Part shown: positions 7,091 to 15,846 of the stretch, one piece after another
Layout: each line of letters begins with the position of its first letter
How positions within the stretch are numbered: the first letter of the stretch is position 1
Origin: a virus
Virus record (IMG/VR): IMGVR_UViG_3300040810_000553
Location: 1 to 37,059 of that record
Reading direction: 5' to 3' (one strand)
Length of the DNA stretch: 37,059 nucleotides
Notes under the pieces: generated by a model
The model's input: the letters and a program-made list of their open reading frames with translations, nothing else
Told to the model about the DNA's origin: nothing
The model's database searches: none
Program-made: the position numbers and the translations under genes

Positions 7091-9400
7091 ATGAGCGAAA
7101 TTCAAGTAATCAAACGAAGTGGTGGTAAAGATACATTAGATTTGGAAAAGTTACACAAAGTAGTGTTTCATGCATGCAGTGACATTAATGGCGTAAGCCC
7201 GAGTGAAGTAGAGATTAAAAGTAGTTTACAATTTTATAATGGTATCACCAGTAGTGAGATTCAAGAAACGCTTATCAAAAGTGCGGCTGATTTAATCAGT
7301 GAAGAAACACCAAACTATCAGTGGGTTGCAGGTCGTCTTATTGTGTATCACCTGCGCAAAATGGTATATGGTGACTATGACCCTTGGCCATTGCTAGACA
7401 TTGTGAGACGCAATGTAGAAGAAGGATGGTACGATCCTGCACTATTAGAAGATTATACACAAGACGAATGGAATGAGCTCAACAATTATGTTAAACATGA
7501 CAGAGATGAAAACTTTACATATGCTGCTATGGAACAATTCCGTGGCAAATATCTTGTACAAAATCGTGTAACAAACGAAATTAAAGAAACACCGCAAGTA
7601 GCATATATGTTAATTGCAGCAACACTGTTTGCAGATTATCCAAAAGAAACACGTATGCGTTGGGTAAAGGATTATTATGATGCAGTTAGCAATTTTTATA
7701 TCAGTTTGCCTACTCCTGTTATGGCAGGTGTTAGGACACCTCAGCGACAGTTCAGCAGTTGTGTACTCATTGAAAGTGATGACAGCCTGGATAGCATTAA
7801 CGCTACTACTAGCAGCATTGTTAAGTATGTTAGTCAAAAGGCAGGCATTGGCATCGGAGCAGGAAGTATTAGAGCACTCGGTAGCCCAATCCGCAAAGGA
7901 GACGCTTACCATACAGGAGTTATTCCGTTCTATAAAATGTTCCAAAGCGCCACAAGAAGCTGTAGCCAAGGAGGTGTGCGCAACGGAGCCGCCACACTGT
8001 ACTATCCAATTTGGCATTATGAAGTTGAAGATCTGCTAGTACTCAAAAACAACAAAGGTACAGAAGAGAATCGTGTACGTCAAATGGACTATGGTGTTCA
8101 ATTCAACAAGTTGTTTTATGAAAGATTAATTAGTAACGGACAAATTACATTGTTCAGCCCAAGTGATGTTCCAGGTCTATACGAAGCATTTTTTGCAGAT
8201 CAAGACAAGTTTAGAGAAATATACGAACGTGCAGAACGTAATACAAAACTACGCAAGAAAACTATTAGTGCAACTGAATTGTTTAGTCAATTTATGGAAG
8301 AGCGTAAAAATACAGGACGCATTTACTTACAGAATGTAGATAATGCAAATGAACATGGTTCATTTAAACCAGAACTAGCACCAATCAGACAAAGTAACCT
8401 ATGTGCAGAGATCGATTTGCCTACAAAACCGTTAACTGATTTTAACGATGACGAAGGTGAGATTGCACTGTGTACACTGAGTGCTATTAATTGGGGTAAC
8501 ATCAAAAAACCAGAAGACTTTGCAAAGCCATGTGAGCTAGCAGTACGTGGACTTGATGCACTACTCAGCTATCAAAACTATCCAGTTAAAGCGGCAGAAC
8601 GTGCTACAGCAGGTAGACGTCCACTGGGTGTAGGTATTATTAACCTTGCGTATTGGATGGCTAAGAATGGCATGACATACAGCAATCCAGACTTAGAAAT
8701 GATTGATACATTTGCTGAGGCTTGGAGTTACTATCTAATCAAAGCAAGTGCAGACCTAGCAGTAGAGCAAGGTGCATGCTTGTGGAACAATGAAACAAAG
8801 TATAGTGATGGTATTACACCTAACCAAACATACAAAACAGATGTAGATGAACTAGTACCACACAAAGAGCGTATGCCTTGGAGAGAGCTAAGAGAACAAC
8901 TCAAAGCTACAGGTATTCGTAACAGTACACTAATGGCTCTTATGCCTGCTGAAACATCAGCACAGATTTCAAATGCTACAAACGGTATTGAGCCACCACG
9001 TAGTTTGGTAAGTGTTAAACAAAGTAAACACGGCATACTAAAACAAGTTGTGCCTGGCATCCATCATCTTAAAAACAAGTATGAGCTGTTGTGGGATCAG
9101 CGTAGTCCAGAAGGCTATATGACTATTATGGCTATACTACAAAAGTATATTGACCAAGGTATCAGTGTAAACACAAGTTACAATCCTGTGTTCTATGAAG
9201 ATGAAAAGATCAGCATGAGTGAAATGCTTAGACATTTAATGATCTTTTACAAATACGGCGGTAAGCAATTATACTATTTCAACACATATGATGGTCAAGG
9301 CGAAATAGATATTGACAAACTTAACGAATCTGCTAATATAGAGATCGATGATGAATATCAAATTGAAGATGAAGAAGCCTGCGACAGCTGCACAATTTAA
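7091..9400 (+). CDS. nrdA: Ribonucleoside-diphosphate reductase, class Ia alpha subunit
   Basis: A 769-residue large subunit that reduces NDPs to dNDPs with NrdB, supplying dNTPs for phage replication. Residues 1-90 form an ATP-cone (IQVIKRSGGKDTLDLEKLHK), so allosteric activity control is likely retained. Catalytic features are present: Cys in FSSCVLIE (about 223), NLCAEIDLP with the active Cys/Glu (about 437-441), Cys in ALCTLSAINW, the radical-transfer Tyr pair in KQLYYFNT, and a C-terminal redox pair in EACDSCTI, spaced CxxC rather than the E. coli CxxxxC. The Shine-Dalgarno sequence AAAGGA precedes the ATG. It forms an operon with nrdB and glutaredoxin. Confidence 0.97.
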   Translation: MSEIQVIKRSGGKDTLDLEKLHKVVFHACSDINGVSPSEVEIKSSLQFYNGITSSEIQETLIKSAADLISEETPNYQWVAGRLIVYHLRKMVYGDYDPWPLLDIVRRNVEEGWYDPALLEDYTQDEWNELNNYVKHDRDENFTYAAMEQFRGKYLVQNRVTNEIKETPQVAYMLIAATLFADYPKETRMRWVKDYYDAVSNFYISLPTPVMAGVRTPQRQFSSCVLIESDDSLDSINATTSSIVKYVSQKAGIGIGAGSIRALGSPIRKGDAYHTGVIPFYKMFQSATRSCSQGGVRNGAATLYYPIWHYEVEDLLVLKNNKGTEENRVRQMDYGVQFNKLFYERLISNGQITLFSPSDVPGLYEAFFADQDKFREIYERAERNTKLRKKTISATELFSQFMEERKNTGRIYLQNVDNANEHGSFKPELAPIRQSNLCAEIDLPTKPLTDFNDDEGEIALCTLSAINWGNIKKPEDFAKPCELAVRGLDALLSYQNYPVKAAERATAGRRPLGVGIINLAYWMAKNGMTYSNPDLEMIDTFAEAWSYYLIKASADLAVEQGACLWNNETKYSDGITPNQTYKTDVDELVPHKERMPWRELREQLKATGIRNSTLMALMPAETSAQISNATNGIEPPRSLVSVKQSKHGILKQVVPGIHHLKNKYELLWDQRSPEGYMTIMAILQKYIDQGISVNTSYNPVFYEDEKISMSEMLRHLMIFYKYGGKQLYYFNTYDGQGEIDIDKLNESANIEIDDEYQIEDEEACDSCTI

Positions 9401-9409
9401 GGAAGTAAT

Positions 9410-10549
9410 ATGAGCGTATTAAATGAACAACAACGAAACAAGCATCTCGAAAGTTTGATGTTTTTAGACCCTAATGGCGGCGTCGACATTCAGCGTTACG
9501 ATGCATTAAAATATAAACAGTTTGACAAATTAACAGACAAACAACTAGGATTCTTCTGGCGTCCAGAAGAAGTTGACGTACTAAAAGATAGTGCAGACTT
9601 TAAACAATTAACTGAACATGAGAAACATATCTTTACAAGTAATCTCAAAAGACAAATCTTGTTGGACAGTGTACAAGGTCGTGCGCCAGCTGATAGTTTT
9701 AATCCACTAGTAAGTTTGCCTGAACTTGAAAACTGGATAACAACGTGGACGTTTAATGAAACTATCCACAGTCGCAGTTACACACATATTATCCGTAACA
9801 TCTACAGCAATCCAAGTATTGTGTTTGACGAAATGATGGACATTGCAGAGATTATGGATTGTGCAACTGATATTAGTAAGCACTATGACGACCTTATTGA
9901 AATGGGCATGTGGTATAATCTTCTCGGAGAAGGCACACACCAAATTGTTTCTAATCGTAAAGCACGTAATGTTGTAGTGGACAAATATGAACTTAAAAAA
10001 CTAATCTGGAAAGCTATGATGAGTGTAAACATTCTAGAAGGCGTTCGCTTTTACGTGTCGTTCGCATGTAGCTGGGCATTTGCTGAACTTAAAAAGATGG
10101 AAGGCAATGCTAAGATTATTAAACTTATTTGTAGAGATGAGAATGTACACTTGGGTAGTACCCAAACGTTACTTAAACTGATGCCCAAAGATGATCCTGA
10201 CTTTGCACGTATCCAAGAAGAAACTCAGGACGAAATGGTACAACTATTTGTGGATGCAGTGGATCAAGAAAAAGCATGGGCTGATTATTTGTTTAAGGAC
10301 GGATCGATGATTGGGCTAAATGCACAATTGTTACATGAATATGTAGAATGGACTGCTAACAAACGTATGATAGCGGCAGGACTACCTAGCCCGTACAAAG
10401 GCGGTAGTAATCCTCTACCATGGACACAAAAGTGGATTGCAGGTGCAGAAGTACAAGTAGCACCACAAGAAACAGAAATTAGTAGTTATGTTATTGGCGG
10501 TACAAAACAGGATGTGAACGGAAGCACATTCCAAGGAATGAAACTTTGA
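9410..10549 (+). CDS. nrdB: Ribonucleoside-diphosphate reductase, class Ia beta subunit
   Basis: A 379-residue small subunit holding the di-iron/tyrosyl radical. Metal-ligand motifs are intact: FNETIHSRSYTHI (Glu, His and radical Tyr, about residues 116-126), LEGVRFYVSFACSWAFAE, and ICRDENVHLGSTQ. The N-terminal GFFWRPEEVDV block is close to enterobacterial NrdB. Length matches the family (about 376). It starts 9 nt after nrdA with an AGGAAG Shine-Dalgarno sequence, and its last codons overlap the glutaredoxin start. Confidence 0.97.
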   Translation: MSVLNEQQRNKHLESLMFLDPNGGVDIQRYDALKYKQFDKLTDKQLGFFWRPEEVDVLKDSADFKQLTEHEKHIFTSNLKRQILLDSVQGRAPADSFNPLVSLPELENWITTWTFNETIHSRSYTHIIRNIYSNPSIVFDEMMDIAEIMDCATDISKHYDDLIEMGMWYNLLGEGTHQIVSNRKARNVVVDKYELKKLIWKAMMSVNILEGVRFYVSFACSWAFAELKKMEGNAKIIKLICRDENVHLGSTQTLLKLMPKDDPDFARIQEETQDEMVQLFVDAVDQEKAWADYLFKDGSMIGLNAQLLHEYVEWTANKRMIAAGLPSPYKGGSNPLPWTQKWIAGAEVQVAPQETEISSYVIGGTKQDVNGSTFQGMKL

Positions 10550-10821
10550 TAACACTTTACAGTAAACCACTGTGTCCTTATTGTGACATGGCAAAAACTT
10601 ATTTGAAAAACAATAATATACAATACGAAGAAATACGAGTGGATACCAATACAGAAGCTAGAGAGTTTTTGATCAATGAAGGGCATAGAACTATGCCTCA
10701 AATATATCATAACGGAGAACTCTTAGTTTCTGGCGGAGGGCAAGCACTTGTTCGTATGGATCCAAATCAAGTTAAAAAACTCATAGGAGAAATTATAGAT
10801 GTTGGTGATATCCAATTATAA
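10546..10821 (+). CDS. Glutaredoxin
   Basis: A 91-residue thioredoxin-fold protein with the CPYC active site (LYSKPLCPYCDMAKTYL, Cys about 10 and 13) and the family TMPQIYHNGELLVSGG segment with cis-Pro. It is the likely electron donor for the adjacent ribonucleotide reductase. The start is a TTG overlapping the nrdB stop, so translation is probably coupled. The next gene starts inside its last codons. Confidence 0.92.
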   Translation: MITLYSKPLCPYCDMAKTYLKNNNIQYEEIRVDTNTEAREFLINEGHRTMPQIYHNGELLVSGGGQALVRMDPNQVKKLIGEIIDVGDIQL

Positions 10822-11116
10822 AAAAGGTGATACAGTTAGTATCAAATTAAGCACAGGCGAGGAGTTAGTTGCACGTTTCGACAGTACCGATGCAGATGCT
10901 ATCAAAGTTGTAAAGCCTTGTGTGATTACACTTAACCCGCAAAACGGACAAGCTATGCTTATTCCGTGGCTTATGAGTATCGACACAGCAAGTAGTGATC
11001 CAGTACAGATTCACAAAACACATGTAATTGCTACAAACAAACCAAACAAAGGTTTGGGAGACGCATATATGCAAAGTACAACAGGCATTGCACCAGCTAG
11101 TTCACTGCAACTATAA
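10799..11116 (+). CDS. Sm-like small phage protein
   Basis: A 105-residue protein. Residues 5-65 resemble an Sm/Hfq-like beta-barrel (YKKGDTVSIKLSTGEELVAR; then KPCVITLNPQNGQAMLIPWL), with a disordered tail. Such proteins recur in marine T4-like phages near structural genes; the function is not known to me. The ATG lies inside the glutaredoxin gene. Its stop overlaps the late box used by the PAAR gene. Confidence 0.65.
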   Translation: MLVISNYKKGDTVSIKLSTGEELVARFDSTDADAIKVVKPCVITLNPQNGQAMLIPWLMSIDTASSDPVQIHKTHVIATNKPNKGLGDAYMQSTTGIAPASSLQL

Positions 11117-11119
11117 ATA
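11112..11119 (+). promoter_or_regulatory. Late promoter box TATAAATA, 5 nt before ATG
   Basis: Perfect late box followed by gttgt and ATG. No Shine-Dalgarno sequence is present. The geometry predicts transcription starting at the ATG of the PAAR protein. Confidence 0.65.
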
Positions 11120-11124
11120 GTTGT

Positions 11125-11445
11125 ATGGCATCATTTGTACACAGACAAGGCGATACTAGAAGTTGCGGCGCAACTACAATAACACGAGTAACAGATGTTC
11201 GTGTAAACGGTAGACCCATAAGTGTGGACAATGACCCAAACACACATGGCGGCGGCAATTTAAAAGCAAGCGTAACAATAGGACATGTCAGAGCAAACAG
11301 TATTCCCGTGATACTAAATGGTGATAGTGCAAGTGCTGATAATCTCTGTCCTAAACCAGGCGGCAATCATTGTTCACCTAGTGCAACAAGTGCAAGTCCT
11401 GATGTTAGAGCAGGCGGCTATAGTCCAGCGAGCGGTCCACAATGA
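11125..11445 (+). CDS. PAAR-type spike tip protein
   Basis: A 106-residue protein of PAAR type, the cone that caps the central spike of contractile tails and pierces the host envelope. It has short Gly/Asn-rich beta hairpins with HRQGDTRSCG, TDVRVNGRPIS and SIPVILNGDSAS, and several His and Cys residues that could bind the structural metal (CGATT, DNLCPKPGGNHCSPS). The start follows a late box by 5 nt without a Shine-Dalgarno sequence. Its stop overlaps the ATG of the large structural protein, which fits co-assembly. Confidence 0.85.
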   Translation: MASFVHRQGDTRSCGATTITRVTDVRVNGRPISVDNDPNTHGGGNLKASVTIGHVRANSIPVILNGDSASADNLCPKPGGNHCSPSATSASPDVRAGGYSPASGPQ

Positions 11446-13991
11446 GTTTTAAAGATTTTCCAAATGGTCTAAATGACCTTAATGAATACTTAGATGCACG
11501 GCATCATATCAGCGGTACAACTGGCAGTGGAACAGATTCACTCAAAGTTGTTGCTAGTGCTGAATATAGTTTCACACTCAGAGAACTTCTTTGCGGTATG
11601 CTCAGTGGTAATGGACTTAAATTGCCAAACGTACAATTGTGTATGCATGCTAATATCAATGCATTGTTGGGCATTCCAGGATTGCAAAGCGAACTACACG
11701 ATGCTTTAACAGAGCTAGTAGGCAGTGTTGAACAATTTATGGATCACACTAAACTGGACAGTGTACTAGGACGTCTAAATGGTGTACTAGCAGAAGCACA
11801 AAACGTTGCAAACTTGATCAACTTCTGTGCAACACCTGTAAATCCAATTGCTATTCCAAACATGCTAGAACGTGCTATGGGTAGTTTCCTTGGTGCTGGT
11901 AAAGACATCATTGACCAAATCGGCGGTATTGCTCCTGAGAATGTGTGTGCATGTATTGGCCCAAGTGGCTTTAATGCAAGTGTGTTCAATGGCGGAATAC
12001 TTGGTACTATTGCAAATAACATCAGCGACATTAATGCAGGAAATCTTGGACAAAGTGTTATTGACAGTATAAGAGCTGACATTTCTAATGTTACAAGCGG
12101 CATTACCAATCTTATAAACTTTGAAAACAACATCAACGGCAGTTATGCACAAGGCGGTAGTCAATTTGCACCACCAGACTCTGGATGTAATACACAAATT
12201 GGTGTTCTACACAATTCAAACACAGGCGGAGTTGGCGGTAATGCAAGACTTGTAAGTCAACTTAAAAGTTTATATGATAGATTGGGTGCATATCCTGTAC
12301 AGTACAGTTTGGGGTCTGGCACAGGTACCACAGGTACAGGACATCAATATGATTCAAACGGTGACCGTATACTGCAAGGAGAAGTGATAGAGTATCCGAA
12401 TATATTCCACTTGTTACTTGAAGATAGCTTACTTGAAATTATACAGCGTGATGATAATCCCAATCCTACAGTAGACAATCAAACACCTGTGTACGATTAC
12501 TGTGGCAATATTATCGGATATACCAGCAACTTTGCACAAAGAGAAACAACATCAAGTGAAGGTTCAACTCCTACTGTGCCAAACAGTCCTGGATATAATG
12601 CAGGCGGACTTGTAACAGATTCTAGTAATATTGCTAGTAGCGGAGGAGTGGGTGATACAACTGTAATCAACAATTTTAACAACAGCGGAAACACGCTATT
12701 TGTTGTAGGCAGTGAAAGTGCAATGCTTAGTGTAAATGCAGCTACAAATGATATTGTAGTACGCAGTGATATCTTAACCATATTCACTAGAAAAGATACA
12801 AATCAGTTTAGTACAGGAACTATCAATGATTTCCAACAAGCTACAAGTACACTGTTTGACTTTCTTAATAATCTGAATGTAGAATCAGGAAACGGACTTG
12901 TTGTAAAAGATGCAGGCGTTAGTAGAGCTAGAAGTGTTGTTGGCGGCGCTGGTCAAATACAAGTTACAAATGGTGACGGCGCAGGTGGTGATATTCAAAT
13001 TGACCTACAACCAAACACAAGAGTTCCAGGCACTGCGGCTATTAAGATACCAGCTGGAAACACTAGTCAAAGACCTAATACTGAAGTAGGCGAAATACGC
13101 TATAACACTGACACACATGTTATTGAAGGTTACTTTGGTGATACAGGTACTTGGAAAGTAATTGGCCCTAATTCAATAAACTTTAGTGTACAAACTGCAC
13201 TTAATTTAGGCAGTGGACAACAAGTATTCAAAAAACTTAACGGTACAGAACTACAGTTTAGAACAATCACATCAGCTGGAGGTATTGCACTTACCAGCAG
13301 TGGTACAGAAATACAAGTAACCGACACAATAACATCAAGCAATGTGGGCAGTGGTGGTCAAGTGTTTAAAAACAGAAATGCAAATAACTTTGCATTTAGA
13401 ACACTCACTAGCACAGATAGTAGTGTTACGATTATACAAAATACAGACACAGTTGATCTAAGTGGAGATCCTGATGTACGTAAAAGTGATGCTGTGCAGA
13501 CAACAGACGGCACTGCGGTTGCTGTTAATTTCCATGGCGGCACTATTTCTCCAGCAGTTGGAAAAACTTGGTTCTTTGACATACGTGCAATTGGTGTTGC
13601 TGCAAGTGGAGAAAAACAAGCATTTAAGATCGAAGGTGTAGTAACAAATGAAGCTGGATCACAATCAATAGTTGGCACAAATAATAAAGTAGATTATGTG
13701 CGTTCAGGAACAGCAGACCTAGCACAAACACCTTGGGATCCAATGGCAAGTTACAATTCAAGCGATGTAGTTGAATATGATCTGAATGTATACACAGCCA
13801 ACAACAATATCACAGGAGGAGCTCTTAGCAGTAACTTACCTCCTGATCAAGATTCAACAAACTGGACACTGAGTTATTCAGGATGGAACGTTACAGCAGA
13901 AGTGGTTGGCGGCAGTTTCAGTATTAGAGTAAAAGGTACAGCAGGTAAAACTGTTAATTGGAAGCTAAGATTTACCAAAGTTGAAGTATAA
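11442..13991 (+). CDS. Large virion structural protein with tail-fibre-like C-terminal half
   Basis: An 849-residue protein coupled (ATGA) to the PAAR gene. Residues 1-330 are helical with Cys pairs (FCATPVNP; ENVCACIGP), a baseplate-like N-terminal region. From about 490 it becomes beta-rich with fibre signatures: repeated blocks NLGSGQQVFKKLNGTELQFR and NVGSGGQVFKNRNANNFAFR, and GEIRYNTDTHVIEGYFGDTG. The C terminus (about 690-849) is a carbohydrate-binding-like beta region (PWDPMASYNSSDVVEYDLNV). It is probably a baseplate-attached fibre or adhesin. A late box overlaps its stop. Confidence 0.8.
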   Translation: MSFKDFPNGLNDLNEYLDARHHISGTTGSGTDSLKVVASAEYSFTLRELLCGMLSGNGLKLPNVQLCMHANINALLGIPGLQSELHDALTELVGSVEQFMDHTKLDSVLGRLNGVLAEAQNVANLINFCATPVNPIAIPNMLERAMGSFLGAGKDIIDQIGGIAPENVCACIGPSGFNASVFNGGILGTIANNISDINAGNLGQSVIDSIRADISNVTSGITNLINFENNINGSYAQGGSQFAPPDSGCNTQIGVLHNSNTGGVGGNARLVSQLKSLYDRLGAYPVQYSLGSGTGTTGTGHQYDSNGDRILQGEVIEYPNIFHLLLEDSLLEIIQRDDNPNPTVDNQTPVYDYCGNIIGYTSNFAQRETTSSEGSTPTVPNSPGYNAGGLVTDSSNIASSGGVGDTTVINNFNNSGNTLFVVGSESAMLSVNAATNDIVVRSDILTIFTRKDTNQFSTGTINDFQQATSTLFDFLNNLNVESGNGLVVKDAGVSRARSVVGGAGQIQVTNGDGAGGDIQIDLQPNTRVPGTAAIKIPAGNTSQRPNTEVGEIRYNTDTHVIEGYFGDTGTWKVIGPNSINFSVQTALNLGSGQQVFKKLNGTELQFRTITSAGGIALTSSGTEIQVTDTITSSNVGSGGQVFKNRNANNFAFRTLTSTDSSVTIIQNTDTVDLSGDPDVRKSDAVQTTDGTAVAVNFHGGTISPAVGKTWFFDIRAIGVAASGEKQAFKIEGVVTNEAGSQSIVGTNNKVDYVRSGTADLAQTPWDPMASYNSSDVVEYDLNVYTANNNITGGALSSNLPPDQDSTNWTLSYSGWNVTAEVVGGSFSIRVKGTAGKTVNWKLRFTKVEV

Positions 13992-14041
13992 ATACCTTGT
14001 CAAGAATTAATTTGTCTTTTTTGCATCTTTTTTCTTGACAA
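13987..14041. promoter_or_regulatory. Late box plus long inverted repeat
   Basis: TATAAATA (13987-13994) is followed by an exact inverted repeat TTGTCAAGAA (13997-14006) / TTCTTGACAA (14032-14041) around a T-rich 25-nt centre. The right arm includes the -35 of the next promoter. It may end transcription of the structural operon, or act as an operator; the sequence alone does not decide. Confidence 0.45.
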
Positions 14042-14063
14042 TCAAGTCGTCTTGCCATAAACT
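14035..14063 (+). promoter_or_regulatory. Early sigma70 promoter P1 with operator-like palindromes
   Basis: TTGACA, 17-nt spacer, TAAACT. The spacer contains CAAGTCGTCTTG (14043-14054), related to the palindromes in P2 and P3. A second perfect 16-bp palindrome (TCTTACTA/TAGTAAGA, 14063-14078) covers the expected start site. About 75 nt of leader precede the first gene, whose Shine-Dalgarno sequence is GAGAGG. Confidence 0.8.
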
Positions 14064-14139
14064 CTTACTATAGTAAGAATGAATGGAAAGATGTCATGGC
14101 ACATAACAGAACTAACATAGGCAAAGAGAGGCTAAAAAA

Positions 14140-14430
14140 ATGAGGTCAAAAGACACCGGCAATGGAAGAAGAATACTCGCAAAAGTAGAAGTCCCACTAA
14201 GTGTAGAAGACATTGCGACTTATGCACTAAGATATTTGGATGAAGTGGGAGACGATGATCCAAAAGATACCATTATTAACAGCAATAAACGTGAAATATT
14301 TAACATGGCCAAGGGTGCTATTTTCCGTTGGGGAACAGAAGAACCTAAAGTATACATTGCAGAAAATATGAATGGGCATTTCCAACCAATTGAACAAATA
14401 GTAAGACACAAGTTTCCGGAGTGTGATTAA
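14140..14430 (+). CDS. Small early-type phage protein (96 aa)
   Basis: First gene after promoter P1. Hydrophilic, with helices around SVEDIATYALRYLDEVGDDD and KREIFNMAKGAIFRWG. No family was recognised. Its last base is shared with the next ATG (TAATG), giving a two-gene coupled unit. Position behind a strong sigma70-type promoter suggests early expression and possibly host takeover, which is inference. Confidence 0.7.
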   Translation: MRSKDTGNGRRILAKVEVPLSVEDIATYALRYLDEVGDDDPKDTIINSNKREIFNMAKGAIFRWGTEEPKVYIAENMNGHFQPIEQIVRHKFPECD

Positions 14431-14720
14431 TGGCGGATATAATCGACTTTAATGTCGAACGTGCAAAACGCAAAAGCGGATTCAAAGACACTGTATTAAT
14501 TAAAGATATTATCAACGAAGGATACGATCCTTGTGATTATGTAGAAGTACAGAACTATTATGCTTGGAAAAATTTCCAAGGGTTTATTGATACAGAAGTT
14601 GATGTAGAACACAACTGGACTGACGAATCATTGGACAAATTAATGCAAGATATTAAGATGTGGAACGATACAGAAAATACAACTGTCACAGTTGAGTATA
14701 ATCCAGAAATTTTCGAATAA
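14430..14720 (+). CDS. Small acidic early-type protein (96 aa)
   Basis: An acidic protein (many Asp/Glu; DIINEGYDPCDYVEVQNYYA; ending NTTVTVEYNPEIFE). Start coupled to the previous gene by TAATG. No known motif or membrane segment. Small acidic early phage proteins often bind host enzymes, but no target can be named. Confidence 0.7.
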   Translation: MADIIDFNVERAKRKSGFKDTVLIKDIINEGYDPCDYVEVQNYYAWKNFQGFIDTEVDVEHNWTDESLDKLMQDIKMWNDTENTTVTVEYNPEIFE

Positions 14721-14735
14721 AGATGCAGAAAAAGG

Positions 14736-14764
14736 TTGACAGTAAGACGTCTTGACTGTAATAT
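14736..14764 (+). promoter_or_regulatory. Early sigma70 promoter P2 with perfect palindrome in spacer
   Basis: TTGACA, 17-nt spacer, TAATAT. The spacer carries AAGACGTCTT (14744-14753), a perfect 10-bp palindrome, placed as in P1 and P3. The leader (GTATATGTAAGTTAGATAAA) resembles the P3 leader. Confidence 0.85.
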
Positions 14765-14796
14765 GTATATGTAAGTTAGATAAAACGGAGATGAAT

Positions 14797-15114
14797 ATGC
14801 AAGTAGCAGTTATACACACAGCGTTCGAAGATGCACCTAATACAGTAGCATTTGTTGATGTTCCGGATGGAACTGAAACTAACGATGCACTTGAGTATGC
14901 ATATCGTTGGACTAACAACGTAATGGGTAGTTGGTCAATCAAAGAAGAAACATTCTCAAACGGAGAACCAAACGGTGACTACAACCCTAATGTAACAGTA
15001 ATGGCGCCATTGCACGAAGGTGGATTAGGTCTCCGGTCAACATCAATGGGAGACCAAATGTTGATTGGCAATAAAAAATATAAGGTCGCAATGTGCGGCT
15101 TCGAGGCAGTATAA
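14797..15114 (+). CDS. Small early-type protein (105 aa)
   Basis: Start chosen at the second of two close ATGs, because CGGAG then lies 6 nt upstream, whereas the first ATG touches it. The protein begins MQVAVIHTAFEDAPNTVAFV, is alpha/beta, and ends with GNKKYKVAMCGFEAV. No family was recognised. It is expressed from P2. Confidence 0.7.
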   Translation: MQVAVIHTAFEDAPNTVAFVDVPDGTETNDALEYAYRWTNNVMGSWSIKEETFSNGEPNGDYNPNVTVMAPLHEGGLGLRSTSMGDQMLIGNKKYKVAMCGFEAV

Positions 15115-15179
15115 TACGGGCGAATTTGGGAGGAACTAACCGGACACTAAGTCCAATTACTCAACTGAAAGGAACCCTC

Positions 15180-15431
15180 ATGAGTAACATTCGTAAACAA
15201 ACCGCAATCGAATTTGTAAAGATTGCATACAACGCTACAAAAATCATTGCAGTATCAATGACAGCACTAATATCTTGCATTGGACTGATGTATCTAATTG
15301 GCTGGCGAGGCGACACTGCCTTGTTTGGCGGCATGTTAGTATACTTGGTCATGGGTGCAGTATGGTGCATGTTTGATTCAGCAAAGCACACAGCTAAGAT
15401 GAAGGAGAAATATCCAGACTTAGAACTGTAA
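15180..15431 (+). CDS. Small membrane protein (83 aa, two TM segments)
   Basis: Start set at the ATG preceded by AAAGGAA. Two hydrophobic segments (about residues 21-41: IIAVSMTALISCIGLMYLIG; and 46-65: ALFGGMLVYLVMGAVWCMF) are joined by a short charged loop (WRGDT), and the C terminus is charged. It could be a holin-like, superinfection or envelope-modulating protein; nothing specific is visible. It is followed by a clear intrinsic terminator. Confidence 0.7.
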   Translation: MSNIRKQTAIEFVKIAYNATKIIAVSMTALISCIGLMYLIGWRGDTALFGGMLVYLVMGAVWCMFDSAKHTAKMKEKYPDLEL

Positions 15432-15449
15432 AAAAATTACAAGTCATTG

Positions 15450-15479
15450 AAGTGCAAGGATTCTTTCTTGCACTTTTTT
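15450..15479 (+). terminator. Rho-independent terminator
   Basis: Stem AAGTGCAAG / CTTGCACTT (9 bp), 8-nt loop, followed directly by a T tract (TTTTTT). It ends the P2 unit and lies immediately upstream of promoter P3. Confidence 0.9.
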
Positions 15480-15480
15480 G

Positions 15481-15509
15481 TTGACAACAAGACATCTTGG
15501 TGCTAAACT
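15481..15509 (+). promoter_or_regulatory. Early sigma70 promoter P3 with palindrome in spacer
   Basis: TTGACA, 17-nt spacer, TAAACT. The spacer holds CAAGACATCTTG (15488-15499), nearly the same palindrome as in P1 and P2. The leader GTATGTATAAGTTAAACAAA resembles that of P2. Confidence 0.85.
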
Positions 15510-15543
15510 GTATGTATAAGTTAAACAAAACGAGGTACTAACA

Positions 15544-15846
15544 ATGCAAGCGATTCATTATTCCAGCTACACTGCATACACCACTGCTAGAGCACAACAA
15601 GGACTGCAAGTTATTCCAGAACGTTTGTTTGATGCTCTTACAGCAGAAGAAAAGATGCATAACCAATTTAAAGCGGATATGAAATCCTTTATTGCACTAG
15701 ATGAAAACAAAGATACAGATGGTGGCATTAATTGGAACTTTATCGATAGTGATATGTTTGCTAAGTGGAGTGTGTTATTAGACGGTGAAAATTATACTAG
15801 CTGGTTCGATGAAGCCGCAGATGAAATTGAAGGAGCAATGGTTTGA
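15544..15846 (+). CDS. Small acidic early-type protein (100 aa)
   Basis: First gene behind P3, with GAGG upstream. Hydrophilic and acidic, helical at the start (RLFDALTAEEKMHNQFKADM) and C terminus (WFDEAADEIEGAMV). No family was recognised. Its end overlaps the next start codon by a few bases. Confidence 0.7.
   Translation: MQAIHYSSYTAYTTARAQQGLQVIPERLFDALTAEEKMHNQFKADMKSFIALDENKDTDGGINWNFIDSDMFAKWSVLLDGENYTSWFDEAADEIEGAMV

Noticed and set aside
7610-8039. Open frames on both strands inside nrdA
   Set aside because: They are shadows of an intact, fully conserved NrdA reading frame.
14079-14120. 13-codon ORF in the P1 leader
   Set aside because: Too short, no Shine-Dalgarno sequence, and no conserved feature; a leader-peptide role cannot be supported.
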